DNA of 64,000 bases. Source: Lentisphaera marina (GTDB lineage: Bacteria > Verrucomicrobiota > Lentisphaeria > Lentisphaerales > Lentisphaeraceae). The position numbers and the translations under genes were made by a program. The stretch lies in the NCBI RefSeq assembly GCF_028745505.1, contig NZ_JAQZZL010000002.1:1178001-1242000 (forward strand), written 5' to 3'. The first letter of the stretch is position 1. Each line of letters opens with the position of its first letter. The notes beneath the pieces are model-generated. The model had not been told where the DNA came from and ran no database searches. It saw only the letters and a list, made by a program, of their open reading frames with translations. Below are positions 43,840-53,405 of this stretch, in pieces.

Positions 43840-43997
43840 AGAAAGCTTCATTTTATACAAAAAATATCTAAGTTAAAATATCTTATCAGGCTATTAATTG
43901 CTATAAACAGCTCGTATTCATCGCACAAAATGGATGGAGATTTAACTTTGAGCATAAGCTATAAGTCACTCTGCTCCCTTCATTAGCTACTAAGTAG

Positions 43998-45626
43998 CTA
44001 CTTTTTTAGCTCCCCAAAAGTACCTGGAACTTTGTCCAAATGAGCCTTTAGCTCACGGCGCATTTCCTGGATTTTTTGAGCATACTCAGGATTTTTTACC
44101 AAATTAACTTGTTCGCCTGCGTCAGCCTCGAGATCATAGAGTTGCTCAAGATCAAAAAAGCCCGGCTTTTTCCCAAAGGTTTTATTTTCAGCACCACCGC
44201 CCCCGGGAAAAAGTTCCAAATGCCCATAGGGCAAAGTTGGATCTAAGTTAATAGCTTCACCCCCGAAAGAACGTCTTAAATTATTATAGCGATCAAGCAT
44301 TTTCTTGCGTTCTTGAGCCGTAGCATTTTTTGCGTATTCAGGGTAGTTCAATTTAATATATTTGTACTTACCTTTGACCACGGCACGGGCATAGCCCAGC
44401 TCATAGTACATGCTCTTGCGATTTTCATATGCTTCGCACTCGAGCGCTGCCTTAAAACTCCTGCCATCCGAAAGTTCGTTAGGGTTTTCATGACCTGCAT
44501 AATCTAGGAGCGTCGCTAAGAAATCAATATTAGAAACCACTGCGTCACTTGTAGAACCACATTCAAAACCGGCACTGCGCCAAATAATGCACTCTGACTG
44601 CAAACCACCTTCGTACAAAGTCCCCTTGTTGTGCAGACCGTGATCATTAAAGAATACAATGATTGTGTTATCTATTTTTTCCGTCTCCTCCAGTTTATTT
44701 AAGATCGCACCAAGTGAGTCATCCATCCATAGCAAGTTCGTTACGTCATCACCCTGGAGTCCAGCCTCTTTAATGCGCTCTTTAATGCTAGCTCGTGAAG
44801 GTAGGACATCGAGCTTATGGTCTAAAATCCCTTTAGCCGTAACTCTTGAATCACCATCGTAAGAATTCTCTGGATTCAATGGCGTGTGGGTTAATGTTGC
44901 GGCTACATAAAGAAAAACGGGTTCGTCTTTATAAATCTCCAAAAACCTTAGAGCACCCTCGGCAACCCAATCCATATTTTGAACTGCCAAGGCCTTAATG
45001 CCCAACCAGGTGGGATTGTTGTGATAGAGGTTATCGGCAAAATCAAAACCGCAATTTTTAATATCTTCTTGAAGTAATTGATGTCTGTGTTCCAGGCCGG
45101 CTTTTACTTTTGGATCCTTTGGATCGGCCTGGAGATCTGGCTTATCTCCAGGGTTGATTTGTGAAGGACTATCCACCACGTGATTTTTTCCCACAAAGCC
45201 CGTTTTGTACCCCAATTGCTGAAAGTAAGTTCCCATGGTTTTGTCTTTTCCCGGTACAATGTGCGTATTGAACTGCACTACTGCCTGCCCCTCATTAATT
45301 TTTGTGGACTCAAGAAAACCTCTATTAATTGCCCGGCTCGCATAATTTCCAGTTAAACAATTGTAACGGCTAGGCGTGCACACCGGTGAAGCCACGCGTT
45401 GATTGCTCATGAAAACCCCCTCTCGAGCAAGGCGATCAATATTGGGAGTCAGGTTTTTCCCCTTGCCTTCTGGTAAACAGTTAAACATTTCCGGGTACAT
45501 ATCATCAGCAATAAAGAAAATGATATTGGGGGATTGAGCTGTTTTTTCCTTAGCTAACGAACTGAATGAACACAAACAGCTCATTGCCATGCTCAATATT
45601 GCCGTTTTATAAATAAAACCTTTCAT
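43998..45626 (-). CDS. Secreted type I sulfatase
   Basis: A 542-residue exported enzyme (signal to about residue 25). Metal motif IADDMYPEMF, FGly motif CTPSR (Cys83-Arg87) in ASPVCTPSRYNCLTGNYASR, GFVGKNHVVDSP and FFNDHGLHNKGTLYEGGLQSECIIW. The insertion between the metal motif and the PNIDRLAREG helix is slightly longer than usual. It lies 54 bases behind the GPH symporter and has no ECF-type motif of its own, so it is likely expressed from the symporter promoter; transporter and sulfatase may act on the same sulfated glycoside. Confidence 0.92.
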   Translation of the reverse strand: MKGFIYKTAILSMAMSCLCSFSSLAKEKTAQSPNIIFFIADDMYPEMFNCLPEGKGKNLTPNIDRLAREGVFMSNQRVASPVCTPSRYNCLTGNYASRAINRGFLESTKINEGQAVVQFNTHIVPGKDKTMGTYFQQLGYKTGFVGKNHVVDSPSQINPGDKPDLQADPKDPKVKAGLEHRHQLLQEDIKNCGFDFADNLYHNNPTWLGIKALAVQNMDWVAEGALRFLEIYKDEPVFLYVAATLTHTPLNPENSYDGDSRVTAKGILDHKLDVLPSRASIKERIKEAGLQGDDVTNLLWMDDSLGAILNKLEETEKIDNTIIVFFNDHGLHNKGTLYEGGLQSECIIWRSAGFECGSTSDAVVSNIDFLATLLDYAGHENPNELSDGRSFKAALECEAYENRKSMYYELGYARAVVKGKYKYIKLNYPEYAKNATAQERKKMLDRYNNLRRSFGGEAINLDPTLPYGHLELFPGGGGAENKTFGKKPGFFDLEQLYDLEADAGEQVNLVKNPEYAQKIQEMRRELKAHLDKVPGTFGELKK

Positions 45627-45680
45627 GGGCTCTCCTGTAAATAAATTAATTTGCTAAATCCTGATATAGACAAATTGTCT

Positions 45681-47393
45681 TTAGGCATCGTTCTGACGGC
45701 GTTCATCGAGGTCATTTTCGATAGATTTGAGTAAATCCTCATTGAGTGGATAAAACACCATCAAGACCACGCCCAAAGCACAGGGAAGTGCCGAAATCCA
45801 GCTCACCATGCCCTTAATCCCCGCAAGTGTTGCATCACTCTGTAATGAGTTTGCCTTGTAGCCAACATAGGAAAGTACTGCCAAGCCAAGAGCTCCGCCA
45901 AAAGTATAGCCAAACTTTTGAGCCATGGTGCAGGCCGACATCACAAGACCCGTAGCGCGACGCCCCGTCTTCCACTCACCATAATCAGCGGCATCGGTAT
46001 ACATCGCCCATACTAAGGCTGCAGTAGGACCAAACATGAGGTTGATGAGTACGTGAACAGTTATAAGTAAACCCGTATTACTTTCGGGAACAAGATAAAA
46101 AAGACCGGACAGCACAAAGGTTCCCAGCATGCAAAGGATATAGCCCTTCTTTTTACCCAAAGTGAACTCGATTTTAGAAACAATAAACATGGACACCAAG
46201 TTCGCAAGGGTACCAGCAAGCATGAATAAAGGACCTATTTTTTCATTGCCTAAGTTATACTTACACCAGTAGATGATAGCTCCATTTCGCAAGCATACAT
46301 GAAACAAGGAAATTATGCCCACTGCAAATAATATCAGCCATGGTTTATTAGAAATTAAATCCTTTACATCGCGGCCAAGAGAGGTTTTTTGTGAGGGAGG
46401 AGGCTGAACGCGCTCCCTTGTTGTGGCAAAGGTGATAACAAAGAGTATGGCTGCAGCAAAGCCAAAGAGAGTCATTGTCGTGCTAAAACCTTTCTGTTCA
46501 TTGATGACCTGAACTTCGATTGTTTTATCACTTAAATCCACGTCTTTAAAAATTTCTTTGAGTTCGAATTCCCGACTCGCAAACCCACTAGTTAAATAAG
46601 CAATATCTTCAAAAGCCCCACTCTGCTGGCCAGTACTTAATCCGGCCTCTTGATAATACTCTGGAGTGTTAACATAAATGGTTTTTTTCTTGGTTGCCTT
46701 ACCCAAATCCTTTTCATTCACCAAACCAAATTGAAGACCTAATTTTTGTACTAAATTGGGATCCTTGTAGTCAGGACTGAGCGTCGACACTTCAAGTCGC
46801 GATGAGCCCTGAGACTGCTCTGTGATGAATACTTTTGACTCAATTAACTCAGTTTTAACAACCCCCTCTGCCGAAGCTCCAAAGCTCGCCACCATTGGCA
46901 AAGTTGTTGCCTGAACAATGAGGCCACCAGTGAAAGCCATAATGAAACGCATTTGCGAAAATTTTGTGCGCACGGATGGATCAGGCGAAACCACTCCCAT
47001 AAGCGATGAGTAAGGGATGTTCACCACGGTATAAATCAACACCATGGATCCATAGGTCAGGTAGGCATAAATGAGCTTACCACCAGGTGAAAGATTGGGC
47101 GTCGTAAAAGTAAGTCCACCGACTATGGCAAAGGGAAGAGCTCCCCACAAAAGGTAGGGACGGAATTTACCCCACCTGGTGTTTGTCCGGTCGGCTATAA
47201 TCCCAATGATAGGGTCATTTGCACTATCCCAGATACGAACCACAAGGATCATGGTTGCCAGTACTGCTGGAGCTAAACCAAAAACGTCTGTATAAAAGTA
47301 ATTTAAAAACCATACGAACTGCATCCAAAATAAATTTGATGCCAAATCACCGAGGCCGTAGCCAAAACGTTCAAAAAAAGTAATTTCCTTCAT
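45681..47393 (-). CDS. GPH-family (MelB-like) sugar/cation symporter with a large extracytoplasmic insert
   Basis: A 570-residue 12-helix permease of the glycoside-pentoside-hexuronide:cation symporter family: FGYGLGDLASNLFW in helix 1, IWDSANDPIIGIIADRTNTRWGKFRPYLLWG across helices 2-3, and NIPYSSLMGVVSPDPSVRTKFSQMRF. MelB-like carriers are about 460-480 residues; here about 130 hydrophilic residues (about 172-301) are inserted between helices 5 and 6, a loop facing the periplasm by the standard topology. The insert matches nothing I recognise. It would import a glycoside or hexuronide with H+ or Na+. First gene of an operon with the 43998 sulfatase, with its own ECF-type promoter. Confidence 0.9.
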   Translation of the reverse strand: MKEITFFERFGYGLGDLASNLFWMQFVWFLNYFYTDVFGLAPAVLATMILVVRIWDSANDPIIGIIADRTNTRWGKFRPYLLWGALPFAIVGGLTFTTPNLSPGGKLIYAYLTYGSMVLIYTVVNIPYSSLMGVVSPDPSVRTKFSQMRFIMAFTGGLIVQATTLPMVASFGASAEGVVKTELIESKVFITEQSQGSSRLEVSTLSPDYKDPNLVQKLGLQFGLVNEKDLGKATKKKTIYVNTPEYYQEAGLSTGQQSGAFEDIAYLTSGFASREFELKEIFKDVDLSDKTIEVQVINEQKGFSTTMTLFGFAAAILFVITFATTRERVQPPPSQKTSLGRDVKDLISNKPWLILFAVGIISLFHVCLRNGAIIYWCKYNLGNEKIGPLFMLAGTLANLVSMFIVSKIEFTLGKKKGYILCMLGTFVLSGLFYLVPESNTGLLITVHVLINLMFGPTAALVWAMYTDAADYGEWKTGRRATGLVMSACTMAQKFGYTFGGALGLAVLSYVGYKANSLQSDATLAGIKGMVSWISALPCALGVVLMVFYPLNEDLLKSIENDLDERRQNDA

Positions 47394-47451
47394 CTTATTA
47401 AGCCAAATATTATTTTGTTCATTCTTATCCTTTGTTTTTTTGTTTTTAAAG

Positions 47452-47478
47452 GGTCGAAATGAACTCAGCTCATTTGAC
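47452..47478 (-). promoter_or_regulatory. ECF-type promoter (site 10)
   Basis: Minus strand GTCAAA-N15-TCGACC, 59 bases before the symporter start at 47393 and 68 bases from the left end of the IS3-family element. Confidence 0.72.
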
Positions 47479-47589
47479 TGATTAAGTAAATTTTTTTACT
47501 AATTGTTTAGTTTAAAGGACATGGTGCTTCGCATACGAGAAGGACTGTCTTGTCCTGATATAGGTTGTCATCTAAATCAGGAACAACCC

Positions 47590-47973
47590 ATGAAAGATAC
47601 AATAAGATATAGTGAATCATTTAAACAAAAAGTGGTAAACGAAATCTCCAAAGGTAAATTTATAAGCTGTGGAGAAGCTAGCCAAGCTTATGGGATATCA
47701 GGCTCTTGTACAGTAAGAGGCTGGGTCAAAAAGTATGGTAGAACAGACTTATTACCAAAGGTGATTAAAGTGGAATCAGAAAATGATATTGATGAAATTA
47801 AAGCTCTTAAAAAGCATATTGCTGAGTTAGAGAAAACAGTAACTGAACTAGCTATAAGTGATGTTATGAATAAAGCTTACTTTGATATAGCGTGTGATAA
47901 GTTCGGTGTGTCAGATAAAGTCGCATTCAAAAAAAAAGTCGATGCGAAGCTGTCTGGAGAGTCAGAGAAATGA
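47590..47973 (+). CDS. IS3-family OrfA (transposase HTH protein)
   Basis: A 127-residue protein when begun at the ATG at 47590 (AGGAA upstream); the frame is open to 47503, but that would cross the element end. It has the helix-turn-helix of the family (YSESFKQKVVNEISKGKFISCGEASQAYGISGSCTVRGWVKKYG) and a leucine-zipper-like helix (IDEIKALKKHIAELEKTVTELAISDVM). OrfA binds the inverted repeats. Its stop overlaps the start of orfB (ATGA). Confidence 0.88.
   Translation: MKDTIRYSESFKQKVVNEISKGKFISCGEASQAYGISGSCTVRGWVKKYGRTDLLPKVIKVESENDIDEIKALKKHIAELEKTVTELAISDVMNKAYFDIACDKFGVSDKVAFKKKVDAKLSGESEK
47929..47938 (+). promoter_or_regulatory. Likely programmed -1 frameshift site (A9G)
   Basis: Nine A residues and a G near the end of orfA. 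A -1 slip here enters the orfB frame, and the path from 47938 to the orfB start (KSRCEAVWRVREM) contains no stop, so an OrfAB fusion transposase can be made, as is known for IS3-family elements using A6G-type slippery runs. Confidence 0.65.
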
Positions 47974-48806
47974 ACAAATCTTTCACTGTTAAGCAACTCT
48001 GTGAGTATTTAAAAATGAGTCGGCAAAACTTCTATAAACATAGATCAATTAGCACTAAAAAAGAAGTGGATCAAAAGCTTATAGTCGAACTGATCAAAGA
48101 ACAACGCTGCATCCAGTCAGAGCTCGGAGTTCGAAAGCTACATCATATATTAGCGGATGACTTCAAAGAGAATTCTATAAAAGTAGGACGAGATCGCTTG
48201 TTCGATATAGCTCGTGAAGAGCGACTATTAATCAAAAGAAAGAAGAAGTACTGTCGCACAACCGATTCTAGGCATTGTTTTAAAGTTTATAGAAACCTCA
48301 TCAAAGATATGAATTTAACATCTCCTAACCAGGTTTGGGTATGCGATATCACCTATATTAGAGTAGTAAAAAGCTTTGTTTATTTAGCATTGATTACTGA
48401 TGCATACTCTAGAAAAATCATTGCTTATAATGTGGGAGAGAACTTAGAAGCTGTTGGATGTATCAAGGCGTTGAAAATGGTTTTAAAAGATCTACCTAAA
48501 GGTTCTCACCCGATCCATCACTCTGACAGGGGGTCGCAGTATTGTTGTTATGACTATGTCGATATTCTAAAAAAGAAAAACCTTCTGATTAGTATGACAG
48601 AAGAAAATCATTGTTATGAAAACTCAAAAGCTGAAAGGGTTAATGGGATCCTAAAATATGAGTACCATTTGAGAAATACATTCAATGATCTAAAGAGCGC
48701 AAAAACAGCTATTAAACAAGCTATCTATTTGTATAATAATTGCCGTCCACACATCGCTTTGGGTTACTCATTCCCAAGTACTGTTCACGACAGACAATGT
48801 GCATAA
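47970..48806 (+). CDS. IS3-family OrfB (DDE integrase-type transposase)
   Basis: A 278-residue catalytic protein with the IS3 retroviral-integrase core: VWVCDITYIRV (first Asp), HPIHHSDRGSQYCCYDYVDIL (second Asp) and ENSKAERVNGILKYEYH (catalytic Glu), plus the N-terminal IS3 HTH_21 region (LIVELIKEQRCIQSELGVRKLHHIL). No interruption is visible, so the element may be active. It starts at the ATGA overlap with orfA and can also be reached by frameshifting at 47929-47938. Confidence 0.92.
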   Translation: MNKSFTVKQLCEYLKMSRQNFYKHRSISTKKEVDQKLIVELIKEQRCIQSELGVRKLHHILADDFKENSIKVGRDRLFDIAREERLLIKRKKKYCRTTDSRHCFKVYRNLIKDMNLTSPNQVWVCDITYIRVVKSFVYLALITDAYSRKIIAYNVGENLEAVGCIKALKMVLKDLPKGSHPIHHSDRGSQYCCYDYVDILKKKNLLISMTEENHCYENSKAERVNGILKYEYHLRNTFNDLKSAKTAIKQAIYLYNNCRPHIALGYSFPSTVHDRQCA

Positions 48807-48873
48807 CAAAACAACAAATTGTGACAACTATTTTTCAGGACTTGACAACTCTGTCCCTCTCGAGTTCTCCCAG

Positions 48874-48893
48874 TAAGGAATTGCCATTCCTTA
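48874..48893. other. Perfect small hairpin between the IS3 element and the sulfatase gene
   Basis: TAAGGAAT-TGCC-ATTCCTTA, an eight-base-pair stem with a four-base loop, lies 12 bases beyond the stop codon of the leftward sulfatase gene (48905). It is well placed for a terminator but lacks a T tract on that strand. It may help stop the operon or be a remnant of an intergenic element. Confidence 0.4.
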
Positions 48894-48904
48894 ACCAGGC
48901 GGTG

Positions 48905-50305
48905 TTATTTTTGGTAGGGAAACGCTGAGTTTGCAGTGCGATCATTTTCAAAAATATCCTTAACTCTTTTGACTAATTCAGGATGCTGGTATGCTATATC
49001 ATTTTCTTCTGATTCATCCTGAGCTAAATCAAAGATTTTTATTGGAGAATCCACACCATAACGAAGGGCTTTTAAGTCACCTATTCGTACTGCCTGACGA
49101 AAATGATCTGGGTTTTTTCCCATGCTGTGAAATTCCCAATTAAGGTAATCATATCGAGGCTCTTCCTTGCCCATCAACACGGGTGAAAATGAGACACCAT
49201 TGCACTGCTCCGGAACTTCTAAGCCAACAATATCGGCAATTGTTGGCATAAAATCCTGAGCACTTCCCATATAATCAGTCACAAGCCCACCGTTTAATTT
49301 CCCTTTCCAATAAACCATGGTCGGTACGCGCATGCCACCTTCATAAACATCGCGCTTGTGGCCAGTTAAAACGCCATTACTTTGAAAGAATTCATGATCA
49401 TGTCCGCCCTCAATGTGGGGGCCATTATCACTGGTAAAGAAAACGAGTGTATTATCCAGTTCACCACTCTCTTCCAGATGCTTGAGTAATCGCCCTACTT
49501 GCTGATCTAACAAAGTTATTTTTGCCGCATGGATCCGCTCTTTTTCTGGCCAGCCTTTATCGGCGTAAAGTGTGGTATTTCCTATAAGTTCTTCACGTGC
49601 ATGGGGTGCACGGAAAGACATGAATAAAAAGAAGGGTCGATCAGCTCTCTTTTGGTATTTTAAATAATCCAGGGCTAATTCTGTACGCAGCTCATCTTTG
49701 CAGTTCCACTTCTTGTAATCAAACTCAATGAGCTTTTCCATGCCATTGACATACTCAATATTGGGTTTGAACATATTGAGTTTATCAATTTTAGCATCCC
49801 ATTGTTCCTGAACAGCATAATCAAAACCACGACCTCTTGCCCAGGTCCGTAAATCATAGGGATAATCAAGGTGCCATTTGCCAAAGAAAGCGGTTTGGTA
49901 ATCTGCTTTTTTTACGAGTTCTGCAATGGTCATTTCATCCATCTTTAAAGCGATACGATCAATATTTTTGCCGTCAACTAAACCGTAATTACCTCGAATG
50001 GTGTTGGTCGAAAGTTTCTTACCAGTCATCAACACTGCACGTGAAGGCGCACACACGGGTGCACCTGCGTAAAATTGAGTAAAGCGAATTCCATCTTTAG
50101 CCATTTGATCAAGATGGGGAGTCAGAATTTCTTTCTGGCCATAACAGCCTAATTCCCCATAGCCAAGATCATCCGCTAATAAAAAGAGAATATTTGGTTT
50201 TTTCTTCTGCATTTCCGAGGAGCTTTGTTTGGAGCTACCTAAAGCTGATAGAGTCAAAACAAGGCAACAGGCCAATAGAGTCATTTTAATGATAAGTTTT
50301 TTCAT
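48905..50305 (-). CDS. Secreted type I sulfatase (arylsulfatase A-like)
   Basis: A 466-residue exported enzyme (signal to about residue 23). Metal motif LADDLGYGELGCYG, FGly motif CAPSR (Cys85-Arg89) in GAPVCAPSRAVLMTGKK, FFGKWHLDYPYDLRTWARGRGFDY and FFTSDNGPHIEGGHDHEFFQSNGVLTGHKRDVYEGGMRVP are all canonical. It lies 18 bases behind the GH2 gene on the same strand and shares its promoter at 53406-53433, so exo-glycosidase and sulfatase are made together. The downstream side is the IS3-family insertion. Confidence 0.93.
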   Translation of the reverse strand: MKKLIIKMTLLACCLVLTLSALGSSKQSSSEMQKKKPNILFLLADDLGYGELGCYGQKEILTPHLDQMAKDGIRFTQFYAGAPVCAPSRAVLMTGKKLSTNTIRGNYGLVDGKNIDRIALKMDEMTIAELVKKADYQTAFFGKWHLDYPYDLRTWARGRGFDYAVQEQWDAKIDKLNMFKPNIEYVNGMEKLIEFDYKKWNCKDELRTELALDYLKYQKRADRPFFLFMSFRAPHAREELIGNTTLYADKGWPEKERIHAAKITLLDQQVGRLLKHLEESGELDNTLVFFTSDNGPHIEGGHDHEFFQSNGVLTGHKRDVYEGGMRVPTMVYWKGKLNGGLVTDYMGSAQDFMPTIADIVGLEVPEQCNGVSFSPVLMGKEEPRYDYLNWEFHSMGKNPDHFRQAVRIGDLKALRYGVDSPIKIFDLAQDESEENDIAYQHPELVKRVKDIFENDRTANSAFPYQK

Positions 50306-50323
50306 AGCTATCTCCTTTGTTAA

Positions 50324-53300
50324 TTAAAGCTCACTTAGCATGTTTAAAACCACCTGCTCGGCAACCGGGTCACGACGTACACCATAAAGACCATCACTGC
50401 AGTGGCCATCAGCTAAACGTCCTGCTGTTAGCAACTGGGAAATGATCAGCTTACCTTGGCCCCTCTCTACTTTGACAACCGGAGTTCTCACCATGCCTTT
50501 ACCAGCTATAGCCAATGACCTAATTGATAAGGATGAGTTGGTTTTTTGCTGAGCTAATTCAGCAGTTAAATCATAAGTTTTTATAGCGGCCTTAGGATTG
50601 ACTGAACCGGCTAAAGCTGGCGCATCTTCGACAATGAAAGCGACCTTGTCGCGCAGTGTCTTTTTGACTTCTTCATCTTTCCCTGGTTCATGAGAAAAAG
50701 CATAAAAGCCTTCCAGCTCAAAGCCTTTGTAAGTCTTGCTCGTCTCTAGGTATTCTTCTTCGGCCCCCCTGGTCTTCCATATTTTTAGAAAGCCTTCTCT
50801 ATCTTGGCCAATGACATCCATTGAGTCAGCGGGAACAATGAGTCCACCTTTGTAACCATTCCATAACCAGGTTTGATCAGCTCTGAGATAAGACCAAAGC
50901 GCCTTGCCCTCTTCATGGGCATGGATATGACTTTCCGGTTCCGCAATTTCTTTGAATGCAACCTTCACTTCATCCAACAACTCGAATTCATCGATTTGAG
51001 CATAGTCGACTTTATGTCCTCCCTGAAGGTTACCTAAACTTCCATCTTTGGGGTAACCCTGTCCCAAGTTCAATGGTCCGGCATTCAAGATCAAAACTGA
51101 TTCCCCCTGCTCTACAAGCTCTTTTACTTTCGTTAACAGTACCGATTTGTCTTCTTTTATTTTTGCCCACGATTCTTTAGATAAAAGAAGGACATCAAAT
51201 TCATCAGTCTGATTAGGATCCACCACTTTTAATTTATTTTTACTAGCAAAATCAATGAGTTCCTTTTCGTAGCTCGGAATAGCTAGAACTTTACTTTTCA
51301 CTGACTCGGGAACGACCGCTTCACTAACATTAAAATCCCAGCGTGAGTGAACCGAGGTCTTTACTTCTTTTGGAGTATTCTTAAGACTTACTTGAAGACG
51401 ATAACTTCCCTTTGACTTGGGCATAGTTATGCGAACACTTTTTTCAAGATCAGAAAAAGCTCCCACAGAGCATCTCAGCTCTTTGGATAAAATGACAAAG
51501 TCGCCTTCTTTAATCGTTATTTGCGCAACAAGATTTTGATCCTTTTCGGTATCATTGAACCAATGAAGTGGCAGGTCGATTTCCTGACCCGGAGTAAAAT
51601 TTTGATCCCACAGATTCATGCTCACTGCAAGGGGTGAATAAACCACGGCTAACTCATTCCAAACGGGCTTGGGATTCCCTTCTTTTAAATCCCCTTCAAA
51701 CCAATGACTGCCATCTTCGTGACTACCAAGGGCACAAAAAGGTGAATATCCTGCTGCACCCAAACGGCGCCAATACTCAGCTATTTTCACATTGGCTAAA
51801 GTATGATGCTCAGTTCTCAGTTCCTTTGTATGATCTGCTCCAAGGAAGCGACGAAAAGTATCTTTTACCGTCCAGTATTTTCCCTCGTCGTAATTTGCAT
51901 CCAGGTAATTACCTCCAAATTCATCAACCATTATCGCTCGAGGAAACTGATCAAGTGAGTCGTAATAAATACCCACATTCTCAAACAAGCTCCACCAGTA
52001 CTTATGAACGTGAATCACATCGCGTTCTTCTAAAACTAAAGGTGGATAATCCGTAATAATTTTATCAATTGCTGACCAAGCAACTTTTAATTGATCTCCA
52101 TAAGTCTCGTTGTAGGGATGGATCAAACCCACGCTTGGGTGCTCAAGCCCCAAGTCAATCCAATCAGTCCATTGTTCAACTAGGCTTTCTTCAGAGGCAG
52201 GCATGCCATGAAAGAAGCTCCATTCGTACTGAACGAGCAAGCCGTATTTATCACACATATCAATAAATTTTTCAGGTGGATTCCCCAAGTGAAAACGAAG
52301 CATATTGGCGCCAAGGTCCTTCATGCGTAAAACAATATTTTTCTTAAACCATTCTTCATTCCATGCTAAATCATAGCCTTCTTTATTACGAACCCAGCGC
52401 GGCCATACCACACTTACCATACGTCCCTTAAAAGGCTTGCCATTTAAGCGAAATTGATAGCCCGATTCATCCATGGAAAACTCTTTAGCTCCATAATTAT
52501 ACTCGCGCTGATCCACAACTTTTTCATTATCTAAAAGAAAAACTCTAAGTTTATATAAGTTGGGTTCTTCTGGTGACCAAAGTTTTATCTTCCCATTAAA
52601 AGGAACCGATACGATATTTTTTTCGCTGGTCGATTTGTAGCTTACCTCACCAGAACAAATAACTTGCTCGCCCTTGAGTAACTCTGCTTTAACTAAATTC
52701 GGGGTGCCATTTTTACTTAAAGATTTAGCATAGATATGAAAATCAACTTTATCATCCTGAAGGTTCGTGAAGGGAATCATGCGCTCAATCACAGTATTGC
52801 CATGTAAAAACAACTCTACATCATCCCAGATCATCGAAGAAACATTGCTACGCCAGTGATCTGCCCTTGGAATGTAAGAGGCATTTTCTTCTGACATATC
52901 TTTTAGCGAAGCAAGCTCTATCTCAAGCTTCACTGAATTCCCTGGCTTTATGTCCTTATGGTCCAGTAAATGACGAGTCGGAGCCATTCCGCCTTTTTGT
53001 GAAGAGACTAATTCACCATTGATATAAACTTTCGGATTAAAACGAGCACCTTTCAAATTCAAAGTAGCCTTTGTCCAATTTCCCGAAGGCAATTTCACTT
53101 CTCTTTTTAGCCAAACTGAATTTTCGTCAATTTTTGCCGGATCATTTACTATACCAGGAACAATTCTTTCTGCACTATAATTACCTTGAGACCCGACTTC
53201 CCAAAGACCATTTAACATAAGATTTTGAGCCCTATTATCTATCGTACTACTGATCATTTTAACACCAGGGCTATCATTAAGCTTACTAGCTTGGTCTTTA

Positions 53301-53368
53301 AATTGACTACTTGCGAGTACAGGTAAAACTATTAATGTAAGTAAGACTTTTGGGGAACTAAATTTCAT
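50324..53368 (-). CDS. GH2-family glycosidase (beta-galactosidase/glucuronidase-like), secreted
   Basis: A 1014-residue exported protein (signal to about residue 21). The order is a jelly-roll sugar-binding domain (about 50-190, LMLNGLWEVGS to MIWDDVELFLHG), an Ig-like domain (about 195-300), a TIM barrel (about 310-600) and a C-terminal region of beta-sandwich and glutamine-amidotransferase-like character (from about 690). The acid/base is Glu421 in HPYNETYG and the nucleophile Glu483 in VDEFGG, matching GH2 retaining enzymes. The specific sugar (Gal, GlcA, Man) cannot be fixed. Operon with the 48905 sulfatase, driven by an ECF-type promoter. Confidence 0.85.
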   Translation of the reverse strand: MKFSSPKVLLTLIVLPVLASSQFKDQASKLNDSPGVKMISSTIDNRAQNLMLNGLWEVGSQGNYSAERIVPGIVNDPAKIDENSVWLKREVKLPSGNWTKATLNLKGARFNPKVYINGELVSSQKGGMAPTRHLLDHKDIKPGNSVKLEIELASLKDMSEENASYIPRADHWRSNVSSMIWDDVELFLHGNTVIERMIPFTNLQDDKVDFHIYAKSLSKNGTPNLVKAELLKGEQVICSGEVSYKSTSEKNIVSVPFNGKIKLWSPEEPNLYKLRVFLLDNEKVVDQREYNYGAKEFSMDESGYQFRLNGKPFKGRMVSVVWPRWVRNKEGYDLAWNEEWFKKNIVLRMKDLGANMLRFHLGNPPEKFIDMCDKYGLLVQYEWSFFHGMPASEESLVEQWTDWIDLGLEHPSVGLIHPYNETYGDQLKVAWSAIDKIITDYPPLVLEERDVIHVHKYWWSLFENVGIYYDSLDQFPRAIMVDEFGGNYLDANYDEGKYWTVKDTFRRFLGADHTKELRTEHHTLANVKIAEYWRRLGAAGYSPFCALGSHEDGSHWFEGDLKEGNPKPVWNELAVVYSPLAVSMNLWDQNFTPGQEIDLPLHWFNDTEKDQNLVAQITIKEGDFVILSKELRCSVGAFSDLEKSVRITMPKSKGSYRLQVSLKNTPKEVKTSVHSRWDFNVSEAVVPESVKSKVLAIPSYEKELIDFASKNKLKVVDPNQTDEFDVLLLSKESWAKIKEDKSVLLTKVKELVEQGESVLILNAGPLNLGQGYPKDGSLGNLQGGHKVDYAQIDEFELLDEVKVAFKEIAEPESHIHAHEEGKALWSYLRADQTWLWNGYKGGLIVPADSMDVIGQDREGFLKIWKTRGAEEEYLETSKTYKGFELEGFYAFSHEPGKDEEVKKTLRDKVAFIVEDAPALAGSVNPKAAIKTYDLTAELAQQKTNSSLSIRSLAIAGKGMVRTPVVKVERGQGKLIISQLLTAGRLADGHCSDGLYGVRRDPVAEQVVLNMLSEL

Positions 53369-53405
53369 TTTTAACTACTCTTTGTTATTCATTGTTTTCC
53401 TATGA

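Larger units (their letters stand above)
47546..48847. mobile_element. IS3-family insertion sequence
   Basis: A 1302-base element. Left end TGTCTTGTCCTGATATAGG and the complement of the right end TGTCAAGTCCTGAAAAATAG agree in TGTC, GTCCTGA and the following GTTGTCA about 20 bases in, a good imperfect terminal repeat with the TG...CA ends of the IS3 family. Two overlapping genes (orfA, orfB) with an A9G slippage site lie inside. I could not find a clear short target duplication (GAC on the left, ACT on the right). It sits in a remnant of the dispersed GGTGCTTCGCA intergenic repeat (47522-47532), between the GPH symporter promoter and the 3' end of the next sulfatase gene. Confidence 0.88.

Noticed and set aside
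48874-48893. Rho-independent terminator for the sulfatase operon
   Set aside because: The stem is perfect but no T tract follows in the needed direction, so I list it only as a hairpin.
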